Translations under genes and position numbers: made by a program
Source: IDS-8 sp035304345
GTDB taxonomy: Bacteria; Pseudomonadota; Gammaproteobacteria; Steroidobacterales; Woeseiaceae
Length of the DNA: 64,000 nt
Reading direction: 5' to 3'
Assembly (NCBI GenBank): GCA_035304345.1
Contig: DATGQE010000066.1
Span: 62,001-126,000 of the forward strand
The notes under the pieces: generated by a model
What the model was told of the DNA's origin: nothing
Database searches by the model: none
Seen by the model: the letters and a program-made list of their open reading frames with translations, nothing else
In this document: in pieces, positions 1 through 8,801 of the stretch
Numbering within the stretch: position 1 is the first letter of the stretch
How the letters are laid out: each line of letters begins with the position of its first letter

Positions 1-1
1 G

Positions 2-403
2 CTTACGGCCGAGTTCCGCAAGGTGCACCAGTTCACCTGCTTCTCGGTCGTGACGCCGATCCAGCACGCGCTCGCCGACTACATGGAGACGGATCCCGAT
101 CATTACGCCCGGTTGCCCGCGTTCTACCAGGCGAAGCGGGACCGCTTCTGCGACCTCCTGCGAGGCTCGCGCTTCCGCCTGCGACCCGCGGCGGGGACTT
201 TCTTCCAGCTCGTCGAATATTCCGGCATCACGGACGAGCCCGACGTCGACTACGCGACCCGGCTCACCCGCGAGATCGGCGTCGCCTCGATACCGGTCTC
301 CGTGTTCTGCGAGGAGCCGCCGGAGGGGCGATGGCTGCGCTTCTGTTTCGCCAAGGACGACGCCATTCTCGAGGAGGCTGCCGAGAGACTATGTCAACTC
401 TAG
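2..403 (+). CDS. ybdL: Pyridoxal-phosphate aminotransferase, C-terminal part (YbdL-like)
   Basis: The gene enters from the left edge, so only about 133 C-terminal residues are visible. The reading frame is open from base 2 and ends at a TAG at 401-403. The segment (FRKVHQFTCFSVVTPIQHAL, then a glycine-rich turn RPAAGTFFQLVEYSG and RWLRFCFAK near the end) matches the small domain of fold-type I class I/II aminotransferases, closest in memory to the methionine/kynurenine aminotransferase YbdL. The PLP lysine lies upstream, outside the window. The next gene starts inside its last 13 bases and encodes an omega-amidase, the usual partner that removes the 2-oxo acid amide made by glutamine-dependent transamination. 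The exact substrate is inferred. Confidence 0.85.
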   Translation, partial: LTAEFRKVHQFTCFSVVTPIQHALADYMETDPDHYARLPAFYQAKRDRFCDLLRGSRFRLRPAAGTFFQLVEYSGITDEPDVDYATRLTREIGVASIPVSVFCEEPPEGRWLRFCFAKDDAILEEAAERLCQL

Positions 404-1167
404 ACGTCATGATCGTGCAGGCGGACCTGCACTGGCACGATCCCGAGGCCAACCTGCGCGATTTCACGCGCGTGCTCGACGAAGCGGGCACACGAGCGGA
501 CCTGATCGTGCTGCCCGAGATGTTCACGACCGGCTTCACCATGGACGCCGAAGCCAACGCCGAGCGCATGGACGGCAGGTCCGTCACGTGGATGGCGGAC
601 ACCGCCAGCCGCACCGGTGCCGTCGTGTGCGGCAGCCTCGTGATCCGCGATTCGGGCCGGTACTACAACCGGATGATCCTCATGCGGCCGGACGGCAACT
701 TCGACTACTACGACAAGCGGCACCTGTTCCGGCTCGCCGGCGAGCACCGTTCCTACTCGTCGGGGAGCGAGCTCGTCACGTTCCGCCTGAAGAATTTCCG
801 CATCCGCCCCATGGTCTGCTACGACCTGCGCTTCCCGGCGTGGAGCCGCAACCGCGGCGACTACGACCTCATCGTCTACGCCGCCAACTGGCCCGCTCCG
901 CGGCACGTCGCCTGGGAGACGCTGTTGCGCGCACGTGCGATCGAGAACCTCGCGTACGTCGCCGGGGTGAACCGCGTCGGCACGGACGGCAACGGCATCA
1001 CGTACCGCGGCGGCAGCGCCGTGATCGACTACATGGGCCAATACCTCACGCCGGTGACCGAGACGGCCGGTGCCTGGTCGGCTTCGCTCGATCTCGAAAA
1101 GCTCAAGGAGTTCCGCGAGAAGTTCCCGTTCCACCTCGACGCCGATCCGTTCGCGATCGAGACGTAG
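391..1167 (+). CDS. yafV: Omega-amidase YafV, carbon-nitrogen hydrolase family
   Basis: A 258-residue nitrilase-superfamily hydrolase expected to cleave alpha-ketoglutaramate or alpha-ketosuccinamate to the 2-oxo acid plus ammonia. The catalytic triad is visible: Glu43 in LPEMFTTGF, Lys109 in YYDKRHLFR and Cys143 in MVCYDLRFPAW. The full length equals that of the family. I chose ATG 391, which overlaps the aminotransferase stop codon by 13 bases and gives the normal YafV N-terminus; a longer in-frame opening from 331 would lie inside the upstream gene and adds no family sequence. Coupling to the aminotransferase supports a methionine-salvage or glutamine-transaminase role. Cytoplasmic; no signal peptide. 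Confidence 0.93.
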   Translation: MSTLDVMIVQADLHWHDPEANLRDFTRVLDEAGTRADLIVLPEMFTTGFTMDAEANAERMDGRSVTWMADTASRTGAVVCGSLVIRDSGRYYNRMILMRPDGNFDYYDKRHLFRLAGEHRSYSSGSELVTFRLKNFRIRPMVCYDLRFPAWSRNRGDYDLIVYAANWPAPRHVAWETLLRARAIENLAYVAGVNRVGTDGNGITYRGGSAVIDYMGQYLTPVTETAGAWSASLDLEKLKEFREKFPFHLDADPFAIET

Positions 1168-1256
1168 GGACGTCGCGCTCGACGCGCACTTGGCCTGCGG
1201 GAGCGTGCACCGCGCGACTCGCGATTGAAGGGTATCGCCGGTCGCGAGCGACGCCG

Positions 1257-2120
1257 CTACAGGTCGAACAGGGAGCGGAAGTCGAGCCCGATCCCCCGGA
1301 GCTCCCCGTCGGAGCTCACGCGGTAGACGAGCGTCAGGCGATCGAACCGTAGCCGCCACATGCTGATCGGCGAGTCCGCCTTGTGGATGCCGATCCCTAG
1401 CTGCCACTGGTCCCGGATCTGCTCGAAGCGGCGATCCGGCCCGAACAGCTCGAGCTCGTCCGCGAACCACGTGTACGCGACGTGCCAGTTCACGAACAAG
1501 GCCTCCCCCTGCCACTCGCGCGCGCCGAACGGGTAATCGAACTCGAAGGCGGTCATGACCGGCCAGAAGTTCGACGACGGCCCCTCGCTGGGTGAGTGTC
1601 CGACGACGGCCACCGAGTACAGCCAGGACCATCCCAGCCTTCCCGCGTCCATCCGGTACCGGCTGCGCAGGCCCGCCCACCACGTCCAGGCCGACTCGTC
1701 CCCGTTCAGCACCGTACCCCACCCCAGCGCCGCGAACGGCCGCAGCGTCCAGCGTTCGCTGACCGGGACCTGCACGTGGACCTCGGGCGTGACGCTCACG
1801 CTGGCGAAGTTCTCGGGGTCGACGCTGCCCGGGAGATCGTCGAGCGGAAAGTGCTCCAGGCCCACGGTCACGGGTACCCGCACCTCGAGGCCGTAGTGCC
1901 TTTCGCCGCCCGCTATCGACTGCTCACGGACGAGCCGGCGCGGCGCGTAACGGACGGCGAACGCGTCGCGCGTATCGCCGATGCGGTACCAGCCGGTGCC
2001 GAACCAGGTGGAGTACGCCCAGTGAACCGCCTCCGCGTCCACGGCCTGGGCGCGCACGCCGGCCGGCAGCAGGAGGGCGATCGAGAAAGCGCAAGGAACA
2101 AGACGAGCTATGCGTGGCAT
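1257..2120 (-). CDS. Secreted beta-barrel-like protein of unknown function
   Basis: 287 residues. The N-terminus (MPRIARLVPCAFSIALLLPA, then GVRAQA) is a typical Sec signal peptide with cleavage after AQA. The mature part alternates aromatic and polar residues in short strands (EVHVQVPVSERWTL, FVNWHVAYTWFADELELF) and ends DFRSLFDL, with a terminal hydrophobic pattern suggestive of an outer-membrane beta-barrel. I do not recognise the family. It lies alone, convergent with yafV and divergent from opgG. No Shine-Dalgarno precedes the ATG. A TATTAT hexamer on its strand (2137-2132) would start transcription about 5 bases before the ATG, so the message may be almost leaderless. Confidence 0.7.
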   Translation of the reverse strand: MPRIARLVPCAFSIALLLPAGVRAQAVDAEAVHWAYSTWFGTGWYRIGDTRDAFAVRYAPRRLVREQSIAGGERHYGLEVRVPVTVGLEHFPLDDLPGSVDPENFASVSVTPEVHVQVPVSERWTLRPFAALGWGTVLNGDESAWTWWAGLRSRYRMDAGRLGWSWLYSVAVVGHSPSEGPSSNFWPVMTAFEFDYPFGAREWQGEALFVNWHVAYTWFADELELFGPDRRFEQIRDQWQLGIGIHKADSPISMWRLRFDRLTLVYRVSSDGELRGIGLDFRSLFDL

Positions 2121-2130
2121 CGGCTTTATC

Positions 2131-2138
2131 TATAATAG
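2131..2138. promoter_or_regulatory. AT-rich -10-like element between divergent genes
   Basis: In very GC-rich surroundings this stretch reads TATAAT on the plus strand (2131-2136) and TATTAT on the minus strand (2137-2132), so it could serve the opgG side, with a leader of about 135 bases, and the minus-strand barrel gene. I find no good -35 for either direction at 16-18 bases. Confidence 0.45.
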
Positions 2139-2278
2139 TAGAGCGCACCGACAAGGTGTCTCCTTTCGAAGACAGTCCTTGCCGGTCTCACTGTTCCTCG
2201 ATGCCGGTTCGGCGCATCAGCCGAACATCGACTTCCCTGTACAGACTAAGTAATCCACTGCCACAAGGAGGCTGGCAC

Positions 2279-3841
2279 GTGCACGTTATGCAGAAGTCGC
2301 TCATGTTCCTGTTGCTCGCCGCGCCGACGATCGCGATGGCGTCCGCCGTCGTGCAGACCGACCAGGACGTCGATCCGACGACCGGCGAGCGGACGGCGTT
2401 CGGCTTCGCCGACGTGAACCGCATCGCGGAGAGTCTCGCACAAAAGCCGTACGAGCCGGATCGCCCCGAGCTGCCCGAAGGCTTCCGGAATCTCGAGTAC
2501 GACGATTACCGGGACATCCGTTATCGCGCGCAAAGGAACATCTGGGTGGACGCGGGGCTGCCGTTCCAGATCCAGCTTTTCCCGCGCGGCTTCCTGTTCC
2601 GCGACCGCGTGCGCATCAACGTCGTGGACGACTCGGGCGTGCATCCCATCCAGTTCGAGCGCGACATGTTCGATTACGGGCGGAACCAGGTGCCGGCCGA
2701 GCTGCCTGCCGACTTCGGGTTTGCCGGCTTCCGCATCCTCTACCCGTTGCATCGCGAGGATCGCCTCGACGAAGTCGGCGTCTTCCTCGGGGCGAGCTAC
2801 TTTCGTGCAATCGGCCAAAACCAGAACTACGGCGTATCCGCACGCGGGCTGGCCATCGACACCGGACTCGAGCGGCCCGAGGAGTTTCCGGTGTTCCGCG
2901 AATTCTGGATCCAGCGCCCGAAGCCGGACGACACCGCGCTCGTCGTGTTCGCCCTGCTCGACAGCCAGCGCGCCACCGGCGCTTACCGGTTCATCATCCA
3001 GCCCGGCCTGCAGACCGTGGTGGGCGTGAAGGCGCGGCTCACCTTTCGCGAGTCCGTGGAAAAGCTCGGCGTCGCACCGCTCACGAGCATGTTCTACCAC
3101 GGCGAATCGACCGATCGCTTCATGGACGACTTCCGCCCGGAGGTGCACGATTCCGACGGCCTCATCATCGAGTCCGGCAGCGGAGAGCGCATCTGGCGTC
3201 CGCTGGCGAATCCGCTCAAGCTGCAGATCACGTCCTTCCAGGTCGACTCGCCGCGCGGCTTCGGCCTGATGCAGCGCGACCGCGAATTCGCTCACTACCA
3301 GGACACGGAAGCCCTCTACCACACCCGCCCCAGCGCCTGGGTAGAAACGATCGGCGACTGGGGCAACGGGGTCGTGGAGCTCGTGGAGATCCCGAGCCCC
3401 AGCGAGCGCAACGACAACATCGTCGCGTTCTGGACACCGGGACAGAAGCCGCAGCCCATGTCGCCGTTCGAGTTCGAGTACCGGCTGCACTTCGCGCTCG
3501 ACCCTGAAGCACGCCTCAAGGGAGGGCGCACCTACGCGACGCGGATCGGCGCCGGAGGCACCGACGTGCCGATCCACGCGCGCCGGAAGTTCGTCATCGA
3601 CTTCATCGGCAACTCGGTGGAGCGCCTCGACCCGCAAGCGACCAACGTCGAAGGAGTGTGCAACACGTCGTCCGGCCGCATCACCGAGCCGGTCGCCCAC
3701 CACAACCCGTTCCTGAAGGGATGGCGCCTGTTCTTCGAGCTCATCCCGCAAGGCCAGCAGCCCGCCGACCTGCGGTGCTTCCTGCGGCGGGACAAGGACA
3801 TCCTCACCGAGACCTGGGTGTACAAATGGGCACCGAACTGA
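2279..3841 (+). CDS. opgG: Glucan biosynthesis protein G (OpgG/MdoG)
   Basis: Periplasmic protein needed to make osmoregulated periplasmic glucans, thought to branch or release the backbone made by OpgH. About 520 residues, the normal family length. The start is most likely GTG 2279, seven bases after a strong AAGGAGG at 2265-2271; ATG 2288 in the same frame is too far away. The signal peptide (MQKSLMFLLLAAPTIAMASA) is followed by the family N-terminal block FGFADVNRIAESLA and later PYEPD, YRDIRYR and FPRGFLFRDRV. The C-terminus contains the conserved VEGVCNTSSGRITEPVAH-type segment. It overlaps opgH by 16 bases, indicating translational coupling in the opgGH operon. Confidence 0.95.
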   Translation: MHVMQKSLMFLLLAAPTIAMASAVVQTDQDVDPTTGERTAFGFADVNRIAESLAQKPYEPDRPELPEGFRNLEYDDYRDIRYRAQRNIWVDAGLPFQIQLFPRGFLFRDRVRINVVDDSGVHPIQFERDMFDYGRNQVPAELPADFGFAGFRILYPLHREDRLDEVGVFLGASYFRAIGQNQNYGVSARGLAIDTGLERPEEFPVFREFWIQRPKPDDTALVVFALLDSQRATGAYRFIIQPGLQTVVGVKARLTFRESVEKLGVAPLTSMFYHGESTDRFMDDFRPEVHDSDGLIIESGSGERIWRPLANPLKLQITSFQVDSPRGFGLMQRDREFAHYQDTEALYHTRPSAWVETIGDWGNGVVELVEIPSPSERNDNIVAFWTPGQKPQPMSPFEFEYRLHFALDPEARLKGGRTYATRIGAGGTDVPIHARRKFVIDFIGNSVERLDPQATNVEGVCNTSSGRITEPVAHHNPFLKGWRLFFELIPQGQQPADLRCFLRRDKDILTETWVYKWAPN

Positions 3842-6321
3842 TCGTGCGCCAGCACGCACGAACATTCGACACGAACCGCTTCGACCTCTCGCCGTGGCGG
3901 GACGCGCTGCCACGCGTCTACCGGTACCTCCATGCCGCGGGCATCGATTCGGACCGCATGCCGTCCGTGCTCGCGGAGATCCAGTCGCGCTTGCAGGCAT
4001 TGCTGCCGCTGCACGACCACGAGAACCCGGTGGAGATCGCGCTCGCCGAAACCGCGCAGTGGGTGGAGGAGCAGCGCGAGCGCGCGCAGTTCCGGCGTTC
4101 GCCGGCGGCGGATGCGACGCCGGCGAGCGCACCTCTCGACATGCCGGAGCAGCCGGTCCAGCTCAACGGGCTCGGACGCTCGCGCGGGGAGCAGCCGCCC
4201 CGCGGCGGCGGACCGCCCGAGCCGTCTTTCGACGGGCGCGGTCCGGCACGCGCCATTCGCGGCCGCCGGGCTCTCTTCTTCGGCCTGATCGGCGCGACGA
4301 CGGCCGGCGCCATCGGGCTGCTCAGCGGCTCCATCCAGCAGGACGGCCTGAACCCGCTGGAGCTCCTGCTCGTCATACTCTACGCGGTGCTGTTCGCGTG
4401 GATCTGTGCGGCCTTCTGGACCGCGTTCATCGGCTTTTTCATCAGGCTGTTCGGTATCAGGCGCTGGGATCTCGAGGCGGCTCCCGGCGCGCCCGCGGCC
4501 GCCACCGCGCACCCGTCCCGCGACCGGCCGCGCTCGGCGCTCATCATGCCGATCTACAACGAGGAGCCGGCGTTCGTGTTCGCACGCCTGCGCGCGATGT
4601 GGGAGTCCCTCGCCGCCACCGACGCGGCCGACGATTTCGACGTGTTCGTGCTGAGCGACACGCGCGATCCGGACATCTGGGTCGAGGAAGAGCTCCGCTG
4701 GCAGAAGCTGGTCGACGAGACCCGCGCCCACGGGCGGATCTTCTACCGCAACCGCCGCGACAACGCCTATCGCAAGGCCGGCAACATCGCCGATTTCGTA
4801 CGCACGTGGGGCGGCCGCTACCGCTACATGGCGGTCCTCGATGCCGACAGCCTGATGGCGGGCAGGACGCTTCAGCGCATGGTCGCGATCATGGAGGCGC
4901 ACCCGCAGGTCGCGATCCTCCAGGTCCCGGCACTGCCGGTGAACAACGCGTCGCTGTTCGCGCGCCTGCTCCAGTTCGGATCGGCACTGTACGGCCAGCT
5001 TTACAGCGCGGGCATGAATTTCTGGCAGGCCGGCGATTCGAACTATTTCGGCCACAACGCACTGATCAGGGTCGAGCCGTTCGCACGGCACTGCGGGCTA
5101 CCGACCCTGCCGGGACGCCTGCCGTTCGGCGGTCCCATCCTGAGCCACGATTTCGTCGAAGCGGCGATGCTGCGGCGCGCGGGCTGGGAGGTGTGGACGG
5201 CCCATGGCATGGACGGGAGCTTCGAGGAGATCCCGCCGACGCTCATCGACTATGCCAAGCGCGACCGGCGCTGGTGCCAGGGCAACCTGCAGCACGCGCG
5301 GCTGATCCTGGCGAAGGGCTGGCGCGGCCTGAGCCGGCTGCACCTCACGATGGGCGTGATGTCGTACCTCGCCTCCCCGCTCTGGTTCCTGTTCCTGCTC
5401 GCCGCCGGCATCGACGCGTGGCTCCAGAGCCAGGAGACGCCGGTCTACTTCTTCGGGCGCAGCCTGTTCCCGATCTGGCCGGCGTCCTACGCGTTCGAGC
5501 TCATGACCGTGCTTCTCGTCACGCTGTCCATCCTGTTCCTCCCGAAGCTGCTCGCGTTCGGGCTGCTGATCGCGGAGCCCGAGCGCTGGTCGCGTTTCGG
5601 CGGGCCTGCTCGCGCCGGGGTGAGCGTCGTGCTCGAAAGCCTGTTCTCGGTGCTCGCCGCCCCGGTGCTGATGCTGTTCCAGACCAAGTTCGTCATCGCG
5701 ATCCTGCTCCGGCGCAGCATCGGCTGGCCGGCCCAGCAGCGCGTCGACCGCAGCACGACGCTGTCCGAGGCGATGGTCGCGCACGGCTCCCACGCCGTGC
5801 TCGGCGTCGTTGCGGGCGTCGTCACGTGGCGTTACGTGCCGGGCTTCTTCTGGTGGTTCACGCCGGTACTGGCCGGCATGGTACTCGCGCCCGTGCTGTC
5901 GATGGTGACGAGCCGCGCGGACCTCGGCATGGCGGCGCGCCGCCTGGGCCTCTTCGTCACGCCGCAGGAAGTCGCCCCCGACGAGGTCGTGCAGCGGTAC
6001 CGCGAGCTCGTGGCCGGGCAGCCCGCCGAGGACGAGATCGGCACCTTGCAGCCGCTCTGGCTCGCCGCCCTCCTGCATCCGCGGATTCACGCCCTGCATC
6101 GCGACCTGTTGCCGCCCGAGGAGCCGACGCGACACCAGCGCCATTACCTGCAGGGGCTCATGTACTACCTCGCCGACCAGTCGGCAGAGGCGCTCAACCA
6201 CGAGGACCGCCGCGCCATGATTTCCAATCCCGAGTGCCTGGGGCGCATGCACGTCGGCCTGTGGACGGAATTGTCGATGGAGCGACTGGACGAGATGACC
6301 GGGAGGTATGCCACGGCATGA
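3826..6321 (+). CDS. opgH: Glucans biosynthesis glucosyltransferase H (OpgH/MdoH)
   Basis: Inner-membrane GT2 glycosyltransferase that polymerises UDP-glucose into beta-1,2-linked glucan and exports it to the periplasm. 831 residues starting at ATG 3826 inside the end of opgG. An N-terminal cytoplasmic region precedes a first TM pair (about residues 148-210). The GT2 domain carries PIYNEEPAF (about 242), the DxD-type LDADSLMAG (about 338), SHDFVEAAMLRRAGW (about 440) and the QxxRW-like RRWCQGN (about 480). Several TM helices follow, then a cytoplasmic tail. The stop codon overlaps the ATG of the next gene, an arylsulfotransferase-like protein (ATGA), so that gene is probably co-translated. 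Confidence 0.95.
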   Translation: MGTELIVRQHARTFDTNRFDLSPWRDALPRVYRYLHAAGIDSDRMPSVLAEIQSRLQALLPLHDHENPVEIALAETAQWVEEQRERAQFRRSPAADATPASAPLDMPEQPVQLNGLGRSRGEQPPRGGGPPEPSFDGRGPARAIRGRRALFFGLIGATTAGAIGLLSGSIQQDGLNPLELLLVILYAVLFAWICAAFWTAFIGFFIRLFGIRRWDLEAAPGAPAAATAHPSRDRPRSALIMPIYNEEPAFVFARLRAMWESLAATDAADDFDVFVLSDTRDPDIWVEEELRWQKLVDETRAHGRIFYRNRRDNAYRKAGNIADFVRTWGGRYRYMAVLDADSLMAGRTLQRMVAIMEAHPQVAILQVPALPVNNASLFARLLQFGSALYGQLYSAGMNFWQAGDSNYFGHNALIRVEPFARHCGLPTLPGRLPFGGPILSHDFVEAAMLRRAGWEVWTAHGMDGSFEEIPPTLIDYAKRDRRWCQGNLQHARLILAKGWRGLSRLHLTMGVMSYLASPLWFLFLLAAGIDAWLQSQETPVYFFGRSLFPIWPASYAFELMTVLLVTLSILFLPKLLAFGLLIAEPERWSRFGGPARAGVSVVLESLFSVLAAPVLMLFQTKFVIAILLRRSIGWPAQQRVDRSTTLSEAMVAHGSHAVLGVVAGVVTWRYVPGFFWWFTPVLAGMVLAPVLSMVTSRADLGMAARRLGLFVTPQEVAPDEVVQRYRELVAGQPAEDEIGTLQPLWLAALLHPRIHALHRDLLPPEEPTRHQRHYLQGLMYYLADQSAEALNHEDRRAMISNPECLGRMHVGLWTELSMERLDEMTGRYATA

Positions 6322-7682
6322 ACGACGACAGCCGCTACGAGACCACGGCCGTTCTCGACGAGCCGGGCGCCGCCGGCAGCGATCGCTGGCTTTTCGCCGC
6401 GTTCCTCGCCGCCCTCGCGCTGCTGGTGTTCCTGGCAGGCTCGCTGCTGACCGCGGCCGGCCTGCCTCCCGGCCCGCAGGTCGAGCGCGCCTGGCAGGCC
6501 GGGCGCGCCTGGTACGCGAAGCTGTTCCACTACGACAACGTGTATTTCTCCGACCTCTGGCACGCGGCGCGCACCGAGCGGCGCGGCGTGACCGTGAACG
6601 TGCCCGAGCTCGTCAGCCCCGGCGTCACGCTCTACACCTCGGGCCACGAGGCATCGGCTTTCCTCGTCTCCATGGACGGGGAAGTGCTGCACCGGTGGCA
6701 CCGGCCGTTCAGCCAGGTGTGGAACGAAACCGCCGCGGTCAAGGAGCCGCAACCGGATTCCCACGTCTACATGCGCAAGGCCACGCTGCTGCCGACCGGC
6801 GAGCTGCTCGCGATCTACGAGGGCGCGGGCGATACCCCGTACGGTTACGGCCTGGTCAAGCTCGATCGCGATTCGAACGTCGTCTGGAGCTACCTGCAGC
6901 CCGCCCATCACGATTTCGACATCGCACCGGACGGAAGCATCTACGTGCTCACGCAGGAGATCGTGGAAGAGCCCCTGGCCTCGCTCGATCACCTCGCCTC
7001 CCCGAGGCTGGACGACTTCCTCGTCATCCTCTCCCCCGAGGGCGAGGAGCTGCGCAAGATTCCCCTGCTCACCGCGGTCGACCGGTCCGACTACCGGCAG
7101 ATCCTGTTCGGCATCTCCTCGTTTGCGCTGGCCGATGCGCTGCATACGAACAGCGTGCACGTCATCACCGAGGAGGAAGCGCGCGTGTTTCCGTTCGGCA
7201 AGGCCGGCCAGGTGCTGGTGTCCTTCCGCGAGCCGAGCGCGATCGGCGTGATCGACCTCGAGCAGGAGAAGCTGGTCTGGGCCGTCAAGGGTTACTGGGC
7301 CGCGCAGCACGACCCGCACATCCTGGAGAACGGCAACATCCTGCTCTTCGACAACAAGGGCCATTTCAACAGGCCGGAAGGCCGGTCGCGGGCCCTCGAG
7401 TTCGACCCGAAGACGATGACGCTCGTGTGGCAGTACACCGGCACGGCCGAATCGCCCCTCGAGAGCGACATACGGTCGTACACGCAGCGCCTGCCGAACG
7501 GCAACACGCTGATCACCGAATCGAACGGCGGCCGCATCCTGGAAGTCACCGGCGCCGGCGAGCTCGTGTGGGAGTACGTCAACCCGGTGCGGGGCGGTCC
7601 GGAAGGCCAGCAGATCCCGATCATCTGCAAGGCACAGCGGCTGGACGCCGCCGTGCTGGGCCCCTTCCTGAAGGGGGCGTGA
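6318..7682 (+). CDS. Membrane-anchored arylsulfotransferase (ASST) family protein
   Basis: 454 residues. A short acidic N-terminus precedes one TM segment (WLFAAFLAALALLVFLAGSL, about residues 24-43), so the catalytic domain should face the periplasm. The rest is a beta-propeller of the PAPS-independent arylsulfotransferase family. Histidine-bearing blocks HHDFDIAPDGSIYVL (about 197), HTNSVHVI (about 276) and QHDPHILENGNILLFDNKG (about 331) are followed by LITESNGGRILEV and GELVWEYVNP. In this family a histidine carries the sulfuryl group. The start is ATG 6318 overlapping the opgH stop by four bases. Position directly behind opgGH suggests it acts on the periplasmic glucan or a co-produced envelope sugar; the acceptor is not known. 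Confidence 0.8.
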   Translation: MNDDSRYETTAVLDEPGAAGSDRWLFAAFLAALALLVFLAGSLLTAAGLPPGPQVERAWQAGRAWYAKLFHYDNVYFSDLWHAARTERRGVTVNVPELVSPGVTLYTSGHEASAFLVSMDGEVLHRWHRPFSQVWNETAAVKEPQPDSHVYMRKATLLPTGELLAIYEGAGDTPYGYGLVKLDRDSNVVWSYLQPAHHDFDIAPDGSIYVLTQEIVEEPLASLDHLASPRLDDFLVILSPEGEELRKIPLLTAVDRSDYRQILFGISSFALADALHTNSVHVITEEEARVFPFGKAGQVLVSFREPSAIGVIDLEQEKLVWAVKGYWAAQHDPHILENGNILLFDNKGHFNRPEGRSRALEFDPKTMTLVWQYTGTAESPLESDIRSYTQRLPNGNTLITESNGGRILEVTGAGELVWEYVNPVRGGPEGQQIPIICKAQRLDAAVLGPFLKGA

Positions 7683-7783
7683 CAGGCGTCATGGCACGCG
7701 TATTGCAGCGGTTGCCTTCGCAGCCGCAATTCGAGGCCGGAGGCGCCGTCGGTCGGCGCGCGGCCGGAAGGGAGTCATCGGCT

Positions 7784-8074
7784 ATGGACAAGCGAATCAT
7801 CGGCGCCGCCGGCGCCCTGTTTCTCGTGCCCGCGACCGCGGCCGCTTACGTCGGCCCGGGCGCCGGCCTGTCGTTGCTCGGCGCGTTGTGGGCCCTGCTC
7901 GTGGCCCTCGGCACGGCGCTCCTGTTCATCATCGCCTGGCCGGTGCGGCGCATCCTCAGGCGCAAGCGCCAGGACAGGGCGCGCGCGGCGCGCGACCGGG
8001 AACGGGAACCGACCCGGGAAGAGGATACGGCGCACGGCGAAGGCGACGAGCCGCTGCCGTCGAAGCGGCCTTGA
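7784..8074 (+). CDS. Small signal-peptide-bearing membrane protein with YVGPGAG motif
   Basis: 96 residues from ATG 7784, preceded by AAGGGAG at 7768-7774. An N-terminal hydrophobic signal-like stretch ends near AAAYVGPGAG. It is followed by one long TM helix (SLLGALWALLVALGTALLFI) and a highly charged cytoplasmic tail (RRILRRKRQDRARAARDRE). Small proteins with a Y-(V/I)-GPGAG turn and this topology recur, in my memory, near polysaccharide and sulfotransferase genes, but I know no function. The gene lies 101 bases after the arylsulfotransferase and its stop overlaps the next start by four bases. Confidence 0.65.
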   Translation: MDKRIIGAAGALFLVPATAAAYVGPGAGLSLLGALWALLVALGTALLFIIAWPVRRILRRKRQDRARAARDREREPTREEDTAHGEGDEPLPSKRP

Positions 8075-8796
8075 GCCGGGGCCTGTTCGACCTGCCTGCC
8101 CCGCTGTTCGACTGGGTCGACCGGCATCTTTTCGCGTCCCTGCCCGCGGCGGCGGCGGTCGCGGTGTGGGCGCTGCTCGCGGGCGTCGCCACCCTGGAGC
8201 TCTACCGGCTGCTGTCGCCGCAGGCACGCATCGAGCGGCTGAAGCACGCCACGCGAGAAGCCCAGCAGCGACTGTCGGCGTACGACGGTGATCTCGACGG
8301 GGCCTGGCCCCTGATCAGGCGGCTGCTGGGCGTTTCGCTACAGCGCGTCGCCATAGTGCTCCCGGCGACGCTCGTGGCCGCCTACCCGGTGATCGCCGTG
8401 CTGGTGTGGGCGAGCAACACCTGGGGTCACCACTTCCCCGACGACCCCGGCAGTGTCGCGGTCACGGCAGAGGCGCCCTTCGACGCGCGCTGGGTCGCCG
8501 CCGCCGGGGAGGCCCCACACGTGCAGGCGCGCACGCCGGGAGGCGAGCTGGTGCTCGACCGGCCCGTGGCCGTGCCCGTCACCGTCCTGCACAAGCGGGA
8601 ATGGTGGAACTGGCTGGTGGGCAACCCGGCCGGCTACCTGCCGGCGGACGCGCCGGTCGAGCGCATCGACATCGACCTGCCGCGCCGCGAGCTGTTCGCG
8701 GCCGGGCCCGCGTGGCTGCGCGGCTGGGAAGCGGTGTTCATCCCCGTGCTGTTCGTGTCCGCGCTGGCGTACAAGGCCATCCGGCGCATTCACTGA
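8071..8796 (+). CDS. Membrane protein resembling Oxa1/DUF106 architecture, unknown function
   Basis: About 241 residues from a TTG (8071) that overlaps the preceding TGA. The frame is open further upstream but only as antisense or shadow of the small gene. Order: TM1 (AAAVAVWALLAGVATLELY), a basic amphipathic segment likely to form a coiled-coil hairpin (RIERLKHATREAQQRLSAYD), TM2 (VSLQRVAIVLPATLVAAYPV), an extracytoplasmic beta-rich region of about 90 residues, and TM3 near the C-terminus (EAVFIPVLFVSALAYKAI). TM, cytosolic coil, paired TM is reminiscent of the Oxa1/DUF106 superfamily, but this is a visual comparison only. Its place between the two sulfotransferase genes suggests a role in assembling or exporting their product. 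Confidence 0.65.
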   Translation: MSRGLFDLPAPLFDWVDRHLFASLPAAAAVAVWALLAGVATLELYRLLSPQARIERLKHATREAQQRLSAYDGDLDGAWPLIRRLLGVSLQRVAIVLPATLVAAYPVIAVLVWASNTWGHHFPDDPGSVAVTAEAPFDARWVAAAGEAPHVQARTPGGELVLDRPVAVPVTVLHKREWWNWLVGNPAGYLPADAPVERIDIDLPRRELFAAGPAWLRGWEAVFIPVLFVSALAYKAIRRIH

Positions 8797-8801
8797 CAGC
8801 G

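Noticed and set aside
400..1722. Long antisense open frames over yafV and the barrel gene
   Set aside because: They are arginine/alanine-rich shadow translations without family features, expected in GC-rich coding DNA. The opposite frames contain complete catalytic motifs.
3894..7682. A 1262-residue frame spanning opgH and the arylsulfotransferase
   Set aside because: Only its last 454 residues are real. The first part is a +1/+2 shadow of opgH; there is no fusion protein, as opgH has its own stop at 6321.
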